Below, in pieces: positions 43,626 to 52,960 of a DNA stretch of 64,000 bases. Source of the DNA: JAXGRD01 sp040766105. GTDB taxonomy: Bacteria; Bacillota; Clostridia; Peptostreptococcales; Anaerovoracaceae. Each line of letters starts with the position of its first letter. The stretch's first letter is position 1. A program made the position numbers and the translations under genes. Where the stretch lies: assembly GCA_040766105.1 (NCBI GenBank), contig JAXGRD010000002.1:62001-126000 (forward strand). Reading direction: 5' to 3'. The notes under the pieces are model-generated. The model ran no database searches and had not been told where the DNA came from. It saw nothing but the letters and a program-made list of their open reading frames with translations.

Positions 43626-44333
43626 TTAAGAAACAGCTATTTCAAGGGCAAACCGAATCATTTCGTCGTTTGCCTTTGTTCTTTCCTCAGTGGTTGCGCG
43701 CTCTCCGGTAATGAAGTGATCGGTGATGGTCATCATGGCCAACGCGTTGGCACCGTTGTAGGCGGCATTCATGTAGAGTGCAGCGGCTTCCATTTCCACG
43801 GCCATGACATCCATGTCAGCCCAGGGCTTCCACCAGTCCGGCTGGGTTTCATAGAAGACATCACAGGATACGATGTTACCCGCGCGAAGGGACAGATTCA
43901 CTTCTTGATTGACCCTGTACGCCTTTGTGAGTAACTCCCAGCTGGCACATGGTGCATAGTTGCCGGAAACGTTGAACGCATGAATATAGTTGGAGTCGGT
44001 GGATGCGGCGATACCCATGACAACATCTTTTAACTTAATATCTTCATGGAAGGAGCCGGCAGTTCCCACGCGAATCAGATTCTTCACGTCGTATTCGGTC
44101 ATCAATTCCCAGGAATAGATGCCCATGGATGGCATGCCCATGCCGGTGCCCTGCACGGACACGGGAACCCCTTTGTAGGTACCGGTATACCCCAACATAT
44201 TTCGTATTTCGTTGTATAAAACCGGGCTGTCTAAATAGTTTTCCGCTATGTGTTTTGCCCTTAGGGGATCCCCCGGGAGCAGTATGCTCTCTGCGATGTC
44301 GTTTTTGTTGGCAGCGTTGATATGTGTACTCAT
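43626..44333 (-). CDS. deoD: Purine nucleoside phosphorylase DeoD type
   Basis: A 235-residue hexameric-type PNP that phosphorolyses purine (deoxy)nucleosides. SILLPGDPLRAKHIAE, GTGMGMPSMGIYS, IRVGTAGSF and VEMEAAALYM are family motifs, and SCDVFY with ITDHF complete the site. ATG 44333 is chosen because AAGGAGG precedes it; the frame extends 13 codons upstream without a site. Confidence 0.94.
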   Translation of the reverse strand: MSTHINAANKNDIAESILLPGDPLRAKHIAENYLDSPVLYNEIRNMLGYTGTYKGVPVSVQGTGMGMPSMGIYSWELMTEYDVKNLIRVGTAGSFHEDIKLKDVVMGIAASTDSNYIHAFNVSGNYAPCASWELLTKAYRVNQEVNLSLRAGNIVSCDVFYETQPDWWKPWADMDVMAVEMEAAALYMNAAYNGANALAMMTITDHFITGERATTEERTKANDEMIRFALEIAVS

Positions 44334-44431
44334 TGGATCCTCCTTAAAGAACAATTGCATTAAGTTTTTCATCGTGGTATGCTACGTTTATTATTATACA
44401 TGAAACAGTAAAATATTGAAAGATTGAGACT

Positions 44432-45988
44432 ATGGAGAAGAAGAGAAATATAGGTATGAGAAGAGTCGTTTCGGTGATGATGATTGCCGTAATGTTTTTA
44501 TGTGCGTTTCAGTTTGGTTTGACCAAAGACAGCAGTGAATATGAAGCCTATGGCGCCGATACGGAAGTAAAGGCCTTGTGGGTGGCTTACATTGACTTTG
44601 AAAAGTTGGGATTAAAGGATAAGTCGGAATCGGTCTACAGGCAGAATGTGGCAAAGTTGCTGACAGAGTCCCAGAAGTATGGTACAAACACCATTTACTT
44701 CCACGTTCGAGCCTTTGATGATGCCTCTTGGATGAGCCCAACATTTAAAGCCTCATCCTATCTCAACAGCGGAGCATCCACAGGGAAGCCTGCCAACCAG
44801 GTGTACACCTACGATCCCTTGCAGATCATGATTGAAGAAGGGCACAAGAAGGGGATGGAGGTTCATGCTTGGCTCAATCCATATCGAATCAGTCATGATT
44901 ATTTCTGGGATCCGGCGGATACGAAAACGACCAATCGAATTCTTACCGCTGTGAACGAATTGATACAATATGATATTGACGGCATCCACTTTGATGATTA
45001 TTTTTACAATGCGGCCAAGGGATACAAGAGGGTTGGATCTTCAACGATATATACTGCTCCCAACTACGGTTCCATTCGGCGAGCCAACGTAAACAAGATG
45101 ATTCTGGCCGTCTACGACAAGACCCATTCGAAAGCCGGCTTGGTGTTCGGTGTCAGCCCTCAAGGGAATTTCGAGAACAGTCTGTCTGCAGGAGCGGATT
45201 TGAACACATGGTTGTCAGTTTCGGGGTATGTGGACTACTTGATTCCACAGATTTATTGGACGGACAATTGGGGATCTTCCGGAACATATAAGATGTTCTC
45301 AGAGCGGTTAAATCGATTTAAGTCTGCCAATACATTGGATATACCGATGTATATTGGGCTGGCTCTATATCGGACCGGGTATTACCAAGCAGATGATCCC
45401 GGTTGGAGTAAAAATAATAATAATCTGGCGACCCAAGTAAAGCTGCTGCGAAGTGCGGGAATGGACGGCTATGCGCTGTTCAGTGCTCAGAACCTTTGGG
45501 AAAGCCGATCTCAGACGGAATTAACCAATTTGCGTAATTTGTTATATGCCATAAATCCCACATCCATCGTGATGAAGTACAGTGCCAGAACGGTTCTCAT
45601 TGGATTCCCCAATCAACTGTCCGCCACGGTGCTTCCATCGGATGCAACCAATAAGACGGTGACATACTCATCTTCTCACCCCTATTATGCCACGGTCAAC
45701 AGCTCCACCGGGTTGGTGACGGGAATCAGACCGGGGCAGGCAACCATTCGGGCAAGGACATCAAACGGCTTAATTGGCCGTACGACGGTGTATGTGAAAT
45801 ACTATCGTGTACAAGCGACCAGAACCATGGTGGTCAGAAGCAAACCATCTTCTTCCTCCACGGTGGTTAAAACATATAAGACGGGAACATATTTTATCAT
45901 CGACAAGAAGTCAGGCTCCTGGGGGAAGCTGAGAGGCTACAGCAATAGATGGATATATCTGCCGTATACCAAGATGGCATTGGTTTGA
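44432..45988 (+). CDS. Secreted GHL10-type glycoside hydrolase-like protein with BIG2 and SH3 domains
   Basis: A 518-residue exported protein. A signal peptide (about 1-41) is followed by a GHL10 (DUF187) TIM-barrel domain (about 46-360) with ALWVAYIDFEKLG, VHAWLNPYRIS and DGIHFDDYFY near residue 183. A BIG2 Ig-like domain (about 378-455; ATVNSSTGLVTGIRPGQATI) and a bacterial SH3-like domain (about 460-518) follow. GHL10 proteins are thought to cleave glycans or peptidoglycan-linked glycans. No membrane anchor is seen. ATG 44456 is an alternative start. Its BIG2 domain resembles the repeats in the protein at 10500. Confidence 0.82.
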   Translation: MEKKRNIGMRRVVSVMMIAVMFLCAFQFGLTKDSSEYEAYGADTEVKALWVAYIDFEKLGLKDKSESVYRQNVAKLLTESQKYGTNTIYFHVRAFDDASWMSPTFKASSYLNSGASTGKPANQVYTYDPLQIMIEEGHKKGMEVHAWLNPYRISHDYFWDPADTKTTNRILTAVNELIQYDIDGIHFDDYFYNAAKGYKRVGSSTIYTAPNYGSIRRANVNKMILAVYDKTHSKAGLVFGVSPQGNFENSLSAGADLNTWLSVSGYVDYLIPQIYWTDNWGSSGTYKMFSERLNRFKSANTLDIPMYIGLALYRTGYYQADDPGWSKNNNNLATQVKLLRSAGMDGYALFSAQNLWESRSQTELTNLRNLLYAINPTSIVMKYSARTVLIGFPNQLSATVLPSDATNKTVTYSSSHPYYATVNSSTGLVTGIRPGQATIRARTSNGLIGRTTVYVKYYRVQATRTMVVRSKPSSSSTVVKTYKTGTYFIIDKKSGSWGKLRGYSNRWIYLPYTKMALV

Positions 45989-45996
45989 GGAGAAAT

Positions 45997-47715
45997 ATGA
46001 AAATTTATACCAATCAAGATGAGCGACTTCATTCTGTCAGACAGACAATGACCTTAAAGGATATGTGGCTTACCGGTGTGGAACTCTACGGTGACAAACC
46101 GGCTTTCTGTGTGAAAGAGGAAAGAGGGGGTGCATATCGAGATGTCACCTATGAACAAGCCTTGGAAGACATCAATGCGGTAGGAACTTATCTTCTCGAG
46201 CATGGACTAAAGGGGGAGAAGATTGCTGTCATGGGATCCAATTGCTATCAATGGATGGTGGCCTACTTTGCCGTGACTTTGGGAGCCGGTGTGGTGGTGC
46301 CCTTGGATAAAGAAGCGACACAGGGAGAAATTCATAATCTTCTCAAGAAAGCACAGTGCAAGGCCTTGTTCTATACCGATGATTGGGAGAGCAAGGTGGA
46401 AGATGCACCGGTAGAACATCTATATCGAATGAATGTGTATGAGGAGGAAAACGATTCCTACCTTCCCAATCACATTCGAAACATGATCGTACGGGGGAAG
46501 ATTTCAATGGAGGACGGGGATCGTTCTTTTTTGGATTTGGTGGTGGATCCACATGAGGAGGCGTCGATTCTCTTTACCTCCGGGACTACAGGGAATCCCA
46601 AAGGGGTAATGCTTTCCAACCGCAACATCACACATGTATTGGAGGCCACTTCTAAGATTGTAAAACTACGAGATGACGACAAAGCCCTGTCTATTCTTCC
46701 CATACACCACACCTTTGAGTCCACCATCGGTATTATGGTGGTCCTGTTTCAGGGCGGTGCCATCGCTTTCTTCGAGGGACTGAAGTACGTATTGAAGAAT
46801 ATTCAGGAGTCAAAGGCCAGCATCTTAGTGGGTGTTCCACTCATAGTGGAATCCATATACGATAAGATCTGGAAGCAAGCGGAGAAGACCGGAAAAGCAG
46901 GGATGCTGAGGAAGGCAATTAAGCTGAACCGCACCCTTACGGACCTGGGGATTGATAAGAGAAGAACCATTTTCAAGTCTGTGTATAAAAACTTTGGAGG
47001 AAACCTGAGACTGATTATCTGCGGAGCGGCGGCATTACAGCCAACCACTGTGAGAGGCTTTATGGATTTGGGTTTTGATCTATCCCAGGGATACGGATTG
47101 ACGGAAACGGCCCCTTTGCTCACGGGGGTTCCCGATTTTGAAATGGCAGCTGCCTACATGAAGGCAGGTTCCTGTGGCCCTGTGATTCCCGGCGGAGAGA
47201 TGCAAATCATCAATCCGGATGAAAGCGGTATCGGTGAAATCATATATCGCGGCGACAACGTGATGTTGGGATATTACGAAATGGAAGAGGAAACTGCGGA
47301 CGTAATCAAGGACGGTTGGTTTCATACGGGAGATTTGGGCTTTGTGGATGAAAGTGGCTGGCTGTATATTACGGGAAGAAGCAAGAATGTCATTGTAACA
47401 AAGACGGGGAAGAACATTTATCCCGAAGAGTTGGAAGCACTGGTGAACAGTTTGGATGGTGTAAAGGATTCCCTTGTTTATGGTAGGGAAGAAGACGGCG
47501 GGCAGGACATCATTGTAGCGGTTCAAATCATACCGGACAGGGATGAATTGCCGGTAGGGATTTCTCCGGAAGAATTGGATCAGAAGTTCCGTGAAGAGAT
47601 TTCCAACTTGAACATGGATCTGCCCAGCTACAAGCGAATTCGAAATATTGTCATACGAGAAGAGGATTTCGTCAGGACGACAACCAAAAAGATTAAGCGT
47701 CAAGATAATTTATAA
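45997..47715 (+). CDS. AMP-forming long-chain acyl-CoA synthetase
   Basis: A 572-residue adenylate-forming enzyme. ATP motif ILFTSGTTGNPKGVMLS, then QGYGLTETAPLL, GWFHTGDLGFVDESGWLYITGRSKN and NGKN-like KTGKNIYPEELE. It activates a fatty acid to acyl-CoA. The start ATG 45997 follows TGAGGAG; an in-frame upstream ATG at 45949 lies within the preceding gene. Confidence 0.9.
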   Translation: MKIYTNQDERLHSVRQTMTLKDMWLTGVELYGDKPAFCVKEERGGAYRDVTYEQALEDINAVGTYLLEHGLKGEKIAVMGSNCYQWMVAYFAVTLGAGVVVPLDKEATQGEIHNLLKKAQCKALFYTDDWESKVEDAPVEHLYRMNVYEEENDSYLPNHIRNMIVRGKISMEDGDRSFLDLVVDPHEEASILFTSGTTGNPKGVMLSNRNITHVLEATSKIVKLRDDDKALSILPIHHTFESTIGIMVVLFQGGAIAFFEGLKYVLKNIQESKASILVGVPLIVESIYDKIWKQAEKTGKAGMLRKAIKLNRTLTDLGIDKRRTIFKSVYKNFGGNLRLIICGAAALQPTTVRGFMDLGFDLSQGYGLTETAPLLTGVPDFEMAAAYMKAGSCGPVIPGGEMQIINPDESGIGEIIYRGDNVMLGYYEMEEETADVIKDGWFHTGDLGFVDESGWLYITGRSKNVIVTKTGKNIYPEELEALVNSLDGVKDSLVYGREEDGGQDIIVAVQIIPDRDELPVGISPEELDQKFREEISNLNMDLPSYKRIRNIVIREEDFVRTTTKKIKRQDNL

Positions 47716-47720
47716 CACCA

Positions 47721-47750
47721 AAAAATCCGGGAGACACATTCCGGATTTTT
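47721..47750. terminator. Bidirectional terminator between acyl-CoA synthetase and rpsT
   Basis: AAAAATCCGG (47721-47730) and CCGGATTTTT (47741-47750), a perfect 10-bp stem flanked by A/T runs serving both convergent genes. Confidence 0.9.
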
Positions 47751-47803
47751 GTTTGCTCATTGCATGTGCATTTAACTTATGCACTGGTGGGGACGGGTGA
47801 GAC

Positions 47804-48073
47804 TTAAGCCTTGTTGGCTTGGTTGAATCTTTTCGTCAGTCTTGAAACTTTTCTTGCTGCTGCGTTCTTGTGGATTGTTCCCTTTGATACAGCCTGCATG
47901 ATTTTCTTCTCTGCAAGTGCCAGCTGGTCCTTTGCGGTATCCAGGTCAGCATCAGCGATAGCTGCTTCAAAGCTCTTCAAGATTGCCTTGATGTGTGCCT
48001 TTGTTCGCTTGTTTCTTGCTGTCTTCTTCTCGATGACGCGGATTCTTTTCTTAGCGGATTTAATGTTTGCCAT
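47804..48073 (-). CDS. rpsT: 30S ribosomal protein S20
   Basis: An 89-residue, Lys/Arg-rich helical protein of the S20 family: MANIKSAKKRIRVIEKKTARN, KAIL and KAAARKVSRLTKRFNQA. It binds 16S rRNA in the 30S body. It is divergent from lepA, with a consensus promoter and a short hairpin in its leader. Confidence 0.97.
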   Translation of the reverse strand: MANIKSAKKRIRVIEKKTARNKRTKAHIKAILKSFEAAIADADLDTAKDQLALAEKKIMQAVSKGTIHKNAAARKVSRLTKRFNQANKA

Positions 48074-48111
48074 TTTAATTCACCCCACTTCTTTCATTAA
48101 ATAGTTGTTAA

Positions 48112-48130
48112 AGCAAAACTCGCTTTTGCT
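48112..48130 (-). promoter_or_regulatory. Leader hairpin of rpsT
   Basis: AGCAAAA and TTTTGCT arms (48112-48118, 48124-48130) sit at the expected 5' end of the rpsT transcript. Possible mRNA stabiliser or autoregulatory site; not a known S20 leader class to my knowledge. Confidence 0.4.
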
Positions 48131-48159
48131 AGTATATATGATTATATCATTGAAATCAA
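48131..48159 (-). promoter_or_regulatory. Promoter of rpsT
   Basis: Minus strand TTGATT (48154-48159), 17-base spacer, TATACT (48131-48136). Confidence 0.7.
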
Positions 48160-48178
48160 GGGGAAAATACAGTAAAAT
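48150..48178 (+). promoter_or_regulatory. Promoter of lepA
   Basis: TTGAAA (48150-48155), 17-base spacer, TAAAAT (48173-48178). The -35 box physically overlaps the rpsT -35 box on the other strand. Confidence 0.65.
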
Positions 48179-48215
48179 GCAAGGGACGGATTTTTTTATG
48201 GAAAGTGGAATGAGA

Positions 48216-50027
48216 ATGAACCAATATCAAAAGAATATCAGAAATTTTAGCATTATCGCACATATAGATCACGGAAAGTCTACCTTGGCTGATCGAATCT
48301 TGGAGGAAACGGGTATCGTCTCCAAGAGAGACATGAAGGAGCAATTCTTGGACAACATGGATTTGGAGCGTGAGCGGGGAATCACCATCAAGCTACAGAC
48401 CACGCGACTGTCTTATCATGCAAAGGATGGGCAAGAATATATCTTCAATCTCATCGATACACCGGGTCATGTGGACTTTACCTATGAGGTTTCCCGTAGC
48501 TTGGCTGCCTGTGAAGGGGCCATCTTGGTGGTGGATGCCACCCAAGGTGTGGAAGCCCAAACTTTGGCAAATGTATATCTGGCCATGAACGAGGACCTGG
48601 AAATCATGCCGGTGCTCAACAAGATAGACTTGCCAAGTGCCAGACCGGACGAGATAAAGGAAGAGATAGAGGAAGTCATTGGAATCGATGCTTCCGAAGC
48701 GCCCTTAGTATCCGCAAAATCCGGATTGGGAATCGCTGAACTATTAGAAGAAATCGTAAAGAAGATCCCTGCACCCTCCGGTGACGAAGGGGAAAAGCTA
48801 AAGGCGTTAATCTTTGATTCCTACTATGATAACTACCGGGGTGTGGTAATATACACTCGAGTTTTTGATGGCTCGGTAAAGATGGGGGACACCATCAAGC
48901 TGATGAACTCCGGGTCCATACATGAGGTGACAGAGGTTGGAACCTATTCCCCGGGACCGGTTCCCTGTAAGGAGCTGAAAGCGGGGGAGGTTGGCTATAT
49001 CTGCGCCAGCATTAAGCAGGTGAGAGATGCACGCGTTGGTGACACCATCACCATTGCGGGAGATGAGACGGCGGAGCCGCTTCCCGGATATAAGAAAGCA
49101 CAGTCCATGGTGTTCTGCGGAATCTATCCTGCGGAAGGGGAGAAATACGAAAACATCAAGGATGCCTTGGAAAAGCTTCAAGTAAATGATGCGGCCTTTC
49201 ATTTCGAGCCGGAAACTTCAACTGCCTTGGGCTTTGGTTTCCGTTGCGGATTCTTAGGTCTTCTTCACATGGAAATTATCGTAGAGAGACTGGAACGGGA
49301 GTTTAACCTTGCTGTAATTACCACTTCACCAAGTGTAATCTACAAGGTGGTTATGAACGACAAGTCTGAAGTCATGGTACAAAACCCAAGCAATCTTCCC
49401 GACCCTACGGAAATGGATCACATAGAAGAACCCATCGTAAAGGCGGACATTATGATTCCCAAGGAATATGTGGGGAACATCATGGAGATTTGCCAGGAAC
49501 GAAGGGGGAAGATGCTCCACATGGAGTATATCACCGAAAACCGCGTGCTCCTTCACTACGAGATGCCTCTCAACGAAGTCATATATGACTTTTTCGATGC
49601 CTTGAAATCCAAGACCCGTGGCTACGGTTCTTTGGATTATGAGTTCATTCGCTACGAAAAATCTCGACTGGTGAAGATGGATATTCTTCTCAATAAAGAC
49701 TTGGTGGATGCCTTCTCCATGATTGTTCACGAATCCAAGGCATATCAAAGAGGTCGCTTTGTCTGTGAGAAACTGAAGGAAGTCATTCCCATGCATCAGT
49801 TTGAAGTGCCCATCCAGGCCAGCATCGGCCAGAAGGTCATCGCTCGCTCCACGGTTCGTGCTTATCGAAAGGATGTAATTGCCAAGTGCTACGGCGGTGA
49901 TATTTCCCGTAAGAAAAAGCTCCTGGAGAAGCAGAAGGAAGGGAAGAAGCGAATGCGCCAGTTTGGGCGTGTAGAGGTTCCTCAAGAGGCATTCACGGCA
50001 GTACTGAAATACGATGACAATAAATAA
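48216..50027 (+). CDS. lepA: Elongation factor 4 (LepA)
   Basis: A 603-residue translational GTPase that back-translocates ribosomes. G1 AHIDHGKST, G2-G3 RGITIKLQT and DTPGHVDF, G4 NKIDLP, and the C-terminal LepA-specific domain ending KKRMRQFGRVEVPQEAF. ATG 48216 (MNQYQKNIRNF) gives the family N-terminus; ATG 48198 and 48210 are in frame upstream. The end overlaps crcB by 14 bases. Confidence 0.95.
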   Translation: MNQYQKNIRNFSIIAHIDHGKSTLADRILEETGIVSKRDMKEQFLDNMDLERERGITIKLQTTRLSYHAKDGQEYIFNLIDTPGHVDFTYEVSRSLAACEGAILVVDATQGVEAQTLANVYLAMNEDLEIMPVLNKIDLPSARPDEIKEEIEEVIGIDASEAPLVSAKSGLGIAELLEEIVKKIPAPSGDEGEKLKALIFDSYYDNYRGVVIYTRVFDGSVKMGDTIKLMNSGSIHEVTEVGTYSPGPVPCKELKAGEVGYICASIKQVRDARVGDTITIAGDETAEPLPGYKKAQSMVFCGIYPAEGEKYENIKDALEKLQVNDAAFHFEPETSTALGFGFRCGFLGLLHMEIIVERLEREFNLAVITTSPSVIYKVVMNDKSEVMVQNPSNLPDPTEMDHIEEPIVKADIMIPKEYVGNIMEICQERRGKMLHMEYITENRVLLHYEMPLNEVIYDFFDALKSKTRGYGSLDYEFIRYEKSRLVKMDILLNKDLVDAFSMIVHESKAYQRGRFVCEKLKEVIPMHQFEVPIQASIGQKVIARSTVRAYRKDVIAKCYGGDISRKKKLLEKQKEGKKRMRQFGRVEVPQEAFTAVLKYDDNK

Positions 50028-50400
50028 ACCGATTCTATATATTCTACTCATGGGGGCGCTGGGTTCTCTGAGCAGATACGGGCTCAGTCTTTGGATGGGA
50101 AGCCCGCAGGGCACCTTTGCCGTCAATGTGGTGGGGTGCTTTCTATTGCCTATTATCTTTGATTATTTGGCTGTCAGCGGAAAGTGTTCCGAGGATTTTG
50201 CCTTTGCTTTGGGTACGGGATTCATCGGTTCCTTCACTACGTTTTCTGCCTTCAGTGGCGAAAATGCAGAGCTGTTGCTGGCAGGCAGCTATGGAGAGGC
50301 CTTGGCATATATTTCTGCAAGTTTGATCGGAGGATTTGTATCCACTCTCCTCGGTCTGGCGGTCGCCAAAAGATTGCCGGGAAGGAGGGGGAAGGTATGA
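50014..50400 (+). CDS. crcB: Fluoride exporter CrcB/Fluc, subunit 1
   Basis: A 128-residue four-helix protein. GALGSLSRYGLS, GTFAVNVVGCFLL and GTGFIGSFTTFSAFSGE are the Fluc motifs, including the pore phenylalanines. Fluc channels expel F-. It starts inside lepA and overlaps the second crcB gene by four bases. Paired genes usually form a dual-topology heterodimer. Confidence 0.9.
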   Translation: MTINKPILYILLMGALGSLSRYGLSLWMGSPQGTFAVNVVGCFLLPIIFDYLAVSGKCSEDFAFALGTGFIGSFTTFSAFSGENAELLLAGSYGEALAYISASLIGGFVSTLLGLAVAKRLPGRRGKV

Positions 50401-50756
50401 CCTTGCTGTTTGTTGCGGTAGGCGGTGCCTTCGGGGCCCTCTGTCGGCTGTTGACTTCGACCATTGTTCGAATGCTGTGGGGTAAGGGATTCCCCTTCGG
50501 TACGTTAATCATTAACGTAAGCGGTTCCTTCTTCATCGGTATCTTCCTGGGCGCTCAAATTGACAGCAAGATGTTTCTGTTGCTGGGAACAGGCATGCTG
50601 GGCGGATTCACCACCTTCTCTACCATGCACTATGAGGCATCCGCCATGTTAAAGGAAAGGCGGTGGGGGAAGATGCTAGCTTACACCTTGCTATCCTATG
50701 GGCTTTCCATCGGAGCTGCCTTGCTCGGTATGTTACTTTTAGACATGGGAAGATAA
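50397..50756 (+). CDS. crcB: Fluoride exporter CrcB/Fluc, subunit 2
   Basis: A 119-residue four-helix partner: VGGAFGALCRLLT, GTLIINVSGSFFIGIF and GTGMLGGFTTFSTMHYE. The ATG follows GGAAGGT and overlaps the first crcB stop. Positive residues are arranged differently from subunit 1, as expected for opposite insertion. No fluoride riboswitch lies directly upstream. Confidence 0.9.
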   Translation: MTLLFVAVGGAFGALCRLLTSTIVRMLWGKGFPFGTLIINVSGSFFIGIFLGAQIDSKMFLLLGTGMLGGFTTFSTMHYEASAMLKERRWGKMLAYTLLSYGLSIGAALLGMLLLDMGR

Positions 50757-50910
50757 TACGGGGAGCCGTGGCTAAAGGAAAGTGCGTATTCTTAGTTATG
50801 AATGCGATTTATTACAGGGGTGTCTAAATCCATTTTCGAAAAAAGCGAAATTTCCTTAAAAAATGTCCTATTTTTTAGCCAAAGTCCCTTGTTAAAGTGT
50901 GATGTAGCTA

Positions 50911-50948
50911 AAAAAGAGAGGCTTCCCATATTGGGCCGCCCCTCTCTT
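50911..50948 (-). terminator. Intrinsic terminator of the second enoate reductase gene
   Basis: AAGAGAGG (50914-50921) and CCTCTCTT (50941-50948) with an inner CCCA/TGGG stem; the minus-strand transcript ends in a T6 run (complement of 50910-50915). Confidence 0.85.
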
Positions 50949-50958
50949 ACAAAGAAGA

Positions 50959-52926
50959 CTACAGATGCATCGCTACATCGAAACCGTCTCTTGTGGCTGT
51001 ATAAACCACGTTAACTTCCTTTGCATCTCCGATAGTGTAAATATCGGTATCCAGGTCCATAGACTCTAGTTCTTTTGCTAAATCGTTGTCTGATTTATTA
51101 CCCATGGCCAAAACCACGGTGTCAGCCTTATACGTCACTTCCTTTCCTTCACCGTCTATTGCAACAACTCCATCATCGGTGAATTCTTTGACTTTGGTGT
51201 TTACTGCAACTTGAACACCATACTTATCATATTGACGTTGGAACCAATCAAGGGTCGTTACGTAGAACTTGGTACCGATTGCTCCTGTCATCTCAATGAT
51301 TTGTACCTTTTTTCCTTGGGTTGCCAAGTATTCTGCCAGTTCACATCCAATGAGACCTCCGCCAACAATGACTACAGATTCACCATCTACCTTGTCTTCA
51401 AAAGAAAGAATATCAAAGGCGGATTTTATATTTTTGTTGTCCACACCGGGAAGGTTTGGCTTTACATCTTTTGCACCGGTAGCTACGATGACTGCATCCG
51501 GTTTCTCAGATTTCACAAGATCAGCATCTACTTCCGTATTGAATACAACCTTAATGTTGCCATATTCTTTGAACATGGCGGTGTGGTACTGCTCGATATG
51601 TTTCATGTCCTTTTTACCGGGAAGATTGGTTGCAAGTCGCAGTTGCCCGGCTCCCAAGGCATCGCCTTTTTCATACAGTGTTACATCATGACCTTGTCTG
51701 CCTGCAAATAATGCAGCGGTCATACCTCCGGGGCCTGCGCCTGCAACAATTACCTTTTTCTTTTCCCTTGGGGGATTGTATCGCTTGACTTCCGCTTCTC
51801 GTCCGCAGAGCGGATTTACGGAACAGATGACAGGTTTCATGCCAAACATGACCTTCATGCACTGTGTGCATCGGATGCATTTATTGATAGTTTCTTCCTT
51901 GCCTTCCATGGCCTTACGGAGGAAATAAGGATCGGCTAACGTTTGTCGTCCAATGTCTATGAAATCAACTTCACCGTTGCCAAGTACTTTATCTGCCAAT
52001 TCCAAGTCATAAGCACCAACAGAAATAACGGGAATTGACAAAGCTGCCTTTACAATTTTTGTTCGTTCCAACAGGTGTGCACGAGGCATGTTCATACTGG
52101 ACAGTAAGCTGGTAGTTTCACCTAGGTCAAAGCCGTTTCCGGAAGAGAAATCTACAGCATCCAAGCCATCTCGTTCTGCCATTTGTGCGACTTTAATGGT
52201 GTCATCTAAGGTTATGCCGCCTTCAAGCCCTTCTTCCAGACTCAGTCTGCAAATGACAGGGAAGTCAGGACCACATTTTTGTTTGATGTTCTTGATGATT
52301 CCACCTAAGAAATTATATCGATTTTCTAAACTGCCACCGAATTCATCTGTTCGCTTATTGGTTCTAGCTGAGAGAAATTGCGTGATCAGATAACCGTGAG
52401 CACCGTGCATATGAACGCAGTCAAAACCTGCCATCATGCAACGTAGTGCCGCATTACCAAAAGCATTGATGACTTCATAGACTTCTTCCGTTTCCAAAGC
52501 GCGCGGTTCTTCGGGAGAAAGCGCCATCTTAACGGCGGATGCCGAAATCGGCTGTTCACCAATGACAGAACGGAATGCTCCGCCTCCTGCATGGTGTAGC
52601 TCTGCACCGATTTTTCCGCCTCTGGCATGAACACCGTTTGCAAGTCGTGTCAGTCCGGGAATAAACGCATCATCGAATACACCCGGCACACATGGAAATC
52701 CTTGCCCTCGTTTTTCAACAGGGGATATCTCAAGGATATTCAACCCTATACCACCTTCTGTACGAGCCCAGTGGTATTCCAAGAAATCCTCACCGATGGA
52801 GAGATCTGCATTGGCTAGACATGTACCCATGGGAGCCATAATAATTTTGTTTCGCAATTCCATTTTCCCGATTTTCCCGGGAGTAAAGACATTCTTATAC
52901 TTGCTCTTGTTCGGTTTCTTTTCCAT
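50959..52926 (-). CDS. NADH:flavin oxidoreductase / enoate reductase family, second copy
   Basis: A 655-residue OYE-type enzyme with an FMN TIM barrel (N-terminal 370 residues; APMGTCLANAD, HGAHGYLITQFLS), a Cys-rich Fe-S loop (CIRCTQCMKV and a later cysteine in VICSVNPLC) and a C-terminal FAD/NAD module (VIVAGAGPGGMTAALFAGRQG, VVIVGGGLIGCELAEYL). It should reduce an activated alkene with NAD(P)H. The start is ATG 52926, 8 bases from GGAG; the first ATG of the frame would lie in the ribosome site. LysR follows upstream in the same direction. It is a divergent paralogue of the protein at 7810. Confidence 0.9.
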   Translation of the reverse strand: MEKKPNKSKYKNVFTPGKIGKMELRNKIIMAPMGTCLANADLSIGEDFLEYHWARTEGGIGLNILEISPVEKRGQGFPCVPGVFDDAFIPGLTRLANGVHARGGKIGAELHHAGGGAFRSVIGEQPISASAVKMALSPEEPRALETEEVYEVINAFGNAALRCMMAGFDCVHMHGAHGYLITQFLSARTNKRTDEFGGSLENRYNFLGGIIKNIKQKCGPDFPVICRLSLEEGLEGGITLDDTIKVAQMAERDGLDAVDFSSGNGFDLGETTSLLSSMNMPRAHLLERTKIVKAALSIPVISVGAYDLELADKVLGNGEVDFIDIGRQTLADPYFLRKAMEGKEETINKCIRCTQCMKVMFGMKPVICSVNPLCGREAEVKRYNPPREKKKVIVAGAGPGGMTAALFAGRQGHDVTLYEKGDALGAGQLRLATNLPGKKDMKHIEQYHTAMFKEYGNIKVVFNTEVDADLVKSEKPDAVIVATGAKDVKPNLPGVDNKNIKSAFDILSFEDKVDGESVVIVGGGLIGCELAEYLATQGKKVQIIEMTGAIGTKFYVTTLDWFQRQYDKYGVQVAVNTKVKEFTDDGVVAIDGEGKEVTYKADTVVLAMGNKSDNDLAKELESMDLDTDIYTIGDAKEVNVVYTATRDGFDVAMHL

Positions 52927-52960
52927 TTCATCGTCTCCTTTCAAAATGAAAGAAATACCT

